Of a DNA stretch of 21,145 bases, positions 20,401 to 21,145 are shown one piece after another (the first letter of the stretch is position 1; each line of letters starts with the position of its first letter). Position numbers and translations under genes: made by a program. Below the pieces are notes generated by a model. The model was not told the DNA's origin. It did no database searches and saw only the letters and a program-made list of their open reading frames with translations. The stretch is from CAXMST01 sp038206985 (GTDB taxonomy: Bacteria > Actinomycetota > Thermoleophilia > Solirubrobacterales > 70-9): positions 1-21,145 of the forward strand of contig JBBRAH010000048.1 of NCBI GenBank assembly GCA_038206985.1, read 5' to 3'.

Positions 20401-21145
20401 GCCCGCGGCGCTGGTGGCGGCACCTGCTGCTCGCCGCGCTGCTCGCGGGCCTCCTCTCGGGTGCGCTGCTTGAGCCGCCCCGCGGCTGGCTGCCGCTCTG
20501 CCTGCTCAGCCTCTCGGCGCTGCTAGCGGTGCGGATCGGCGAGCTGCGCCGGCATCTCACGCTGCCCGGCTACGGCTGGATCGCTGCAGCAGGACTGACC
20601 CTCGTCCTGCTGGGCTCCGGCCTAGCGGCAGAGCGGCGGGGGTCGATCGCCTCCAGCGCGGCCTCGGGGATGGAGGGCGAGGCCGTCACGGCGCGTGGCG
20701 TGATCACGGCTCCCGTGCGCTCCTCGGGCGGCGATCTGAGGATCCCGCTGCGGACCGCGGACGGGATGCTTGTGCTGGTGGTGCCCGCGGACGTCGGCGG
20801 GTCCGCCGGCTCCGGCGGCGAACTCGGTCCGGGCGCGGTCCTCAAGGCGGGCGGCGAACTGGCCCGGCCCGACCCCTGGCGCGAGGACGAGCTGACGCGG
20901 CTCGGGGCTAGCTGGGAGCTGCGGGCCGACGGCGTCCGGGTCCTACCCCTGGGTCGCAGCGGCCTCGCGGGCCTCCTCGACCGTGCCCGCGGCCGGGCCG
21001 AACGCGCCGTCTCCGCCGGCCTCGACCCCGAGCAGGCGGCCCTGGCCCGCGGCTTCGTCCTCGGCCAGGACGACCGCATCGACGAGGCCACCCGCGAGGA
21101 CTTCCAGCGCTCCGGCCTGGCCCACCTACTTAGTTACTCCCAAAT
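20397..21145 (+). CDS. comEC: ComEC DNA-uptake channel, N-terminal part (runs off the window)
   Basis: The first 249 codons of a ComEC/Rec2 protein, open to the end of the window. TTG 20397 overlaps the comEA stop, and the protein begins MSPRRWWRH followed by membrane helices (about 8-25, 29-45 and 59-76). A soluble region with OB-fold-like strands (DUF4131 type, about 90-180) follows, and then the start of the Competence domain: AALARGFVLGQDDRID and EDFQRSGLAHLL. ComEC transports one DNA strand across the membrane. After HLL the family normally reads A-V-S-G, but here it reads S-Y-S-Q, encoded by the final AT-rich bases; this may be a contig-end error. The assignment is firm because of the comEA neighbour. 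Confidence 0.9.
   Translation, partial: MSPRRWWRHLLLAALLAGLLSGALLEPPRGWLPLCLLSLSALLAVRIGELRRHLTLPGYGWIAAAGLTLVLLGSGLAAERRGSIASSAASGMEGEAVTARGVITAPVRSSGGDLRIPLRTADGMLVLVVPADVGGSAGSGGELGPGAVLKAGGELARPDPWREDELTRLGASWELRADGVRVLPLGRSGLAGLLDRARGRAERAVSAGLDPEQAALARGFVLGQDDRIDEATREDFQRSGLAHLLSYSQ

Overview
The window is a dense, high-GC bacterial chromosome segment with mostly housekeeping genes. The gene order mreD-mrdA-rodA / rng-rplU-rpmA-obgE / proB-proA-nadD-rsfS, the frequent GTG/TTG starts, several apparently leaderless promoters (a TANNNT hexamer 6-8 nt before the start codon) and a group 1h ('actinobacterial-type') [NiFe]-hydrogenase small subunit point to an actinobacterium. My inference is a deep-branching rod-shaped lineage such as Thermoleophilia/Solirubrobacterales. 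I cannot fix the genus without a search.

Layout. Positions 1-3276 (+) hold the end of the cell-shape cluster: the mreD 3' end, mrdA (PBP2) and rodA, all tightly spaced. Positions 3288-6052 (+) hold an RNase E/G with an apparent C-terminal TRAM-like domain, then ribosomal proteins L21 (with a lysine/alanine-rich tail) and L27. Positions 6082-10824 (+) hold obgE, the first two proline-biosynthesis genes proB and proA, nadD (NAD synthesis) and rsfS (ribosome silencing). Positions 10873-11751 (+) hold a DivIVA-like coiled-coil protein whose best start is an ATC codon placed exactly where a leaderless transcript would begin.

The most unusual locus is 11842-12537 (+). One uninterrupted reading frame runs through a PD-(D/E)XK nuclease of the type associated with group I introns, a complete tRNA-Ala(GGC) gene read in frame, and a Phd/YefM-type antitoxin domain. 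The antitoxin domain has no start codon of its own between the tRNA and the domain, and there is no toxin beside it. A likely tRNA promoter lies inside the nuclease codons.

Positions 12550-16300 (-) look like a three-gene operon read right to left: a group 1h hydrogenase small subunit, a PAS-GGDEF-EAL cyclic-di-GMP enzyme, and a secreted lysozyme/transglycosylase-like protein. The hydrogenase large subunit is absent from the window, although it would normally follow directly. Divergent from this operon is leuS (16417-18948, leaderless GTG), followed by a small cupin, an acylphosphatase, comEA and the 5' part of comEC, which runs off the window. The last ~17 bases do not match the expected ComEC motif and may be a contig-end artefact.

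There is no gene-free stretch longer than 300 bases. No CRISPR array, insertion sequence, rRNA or phage module was seen.
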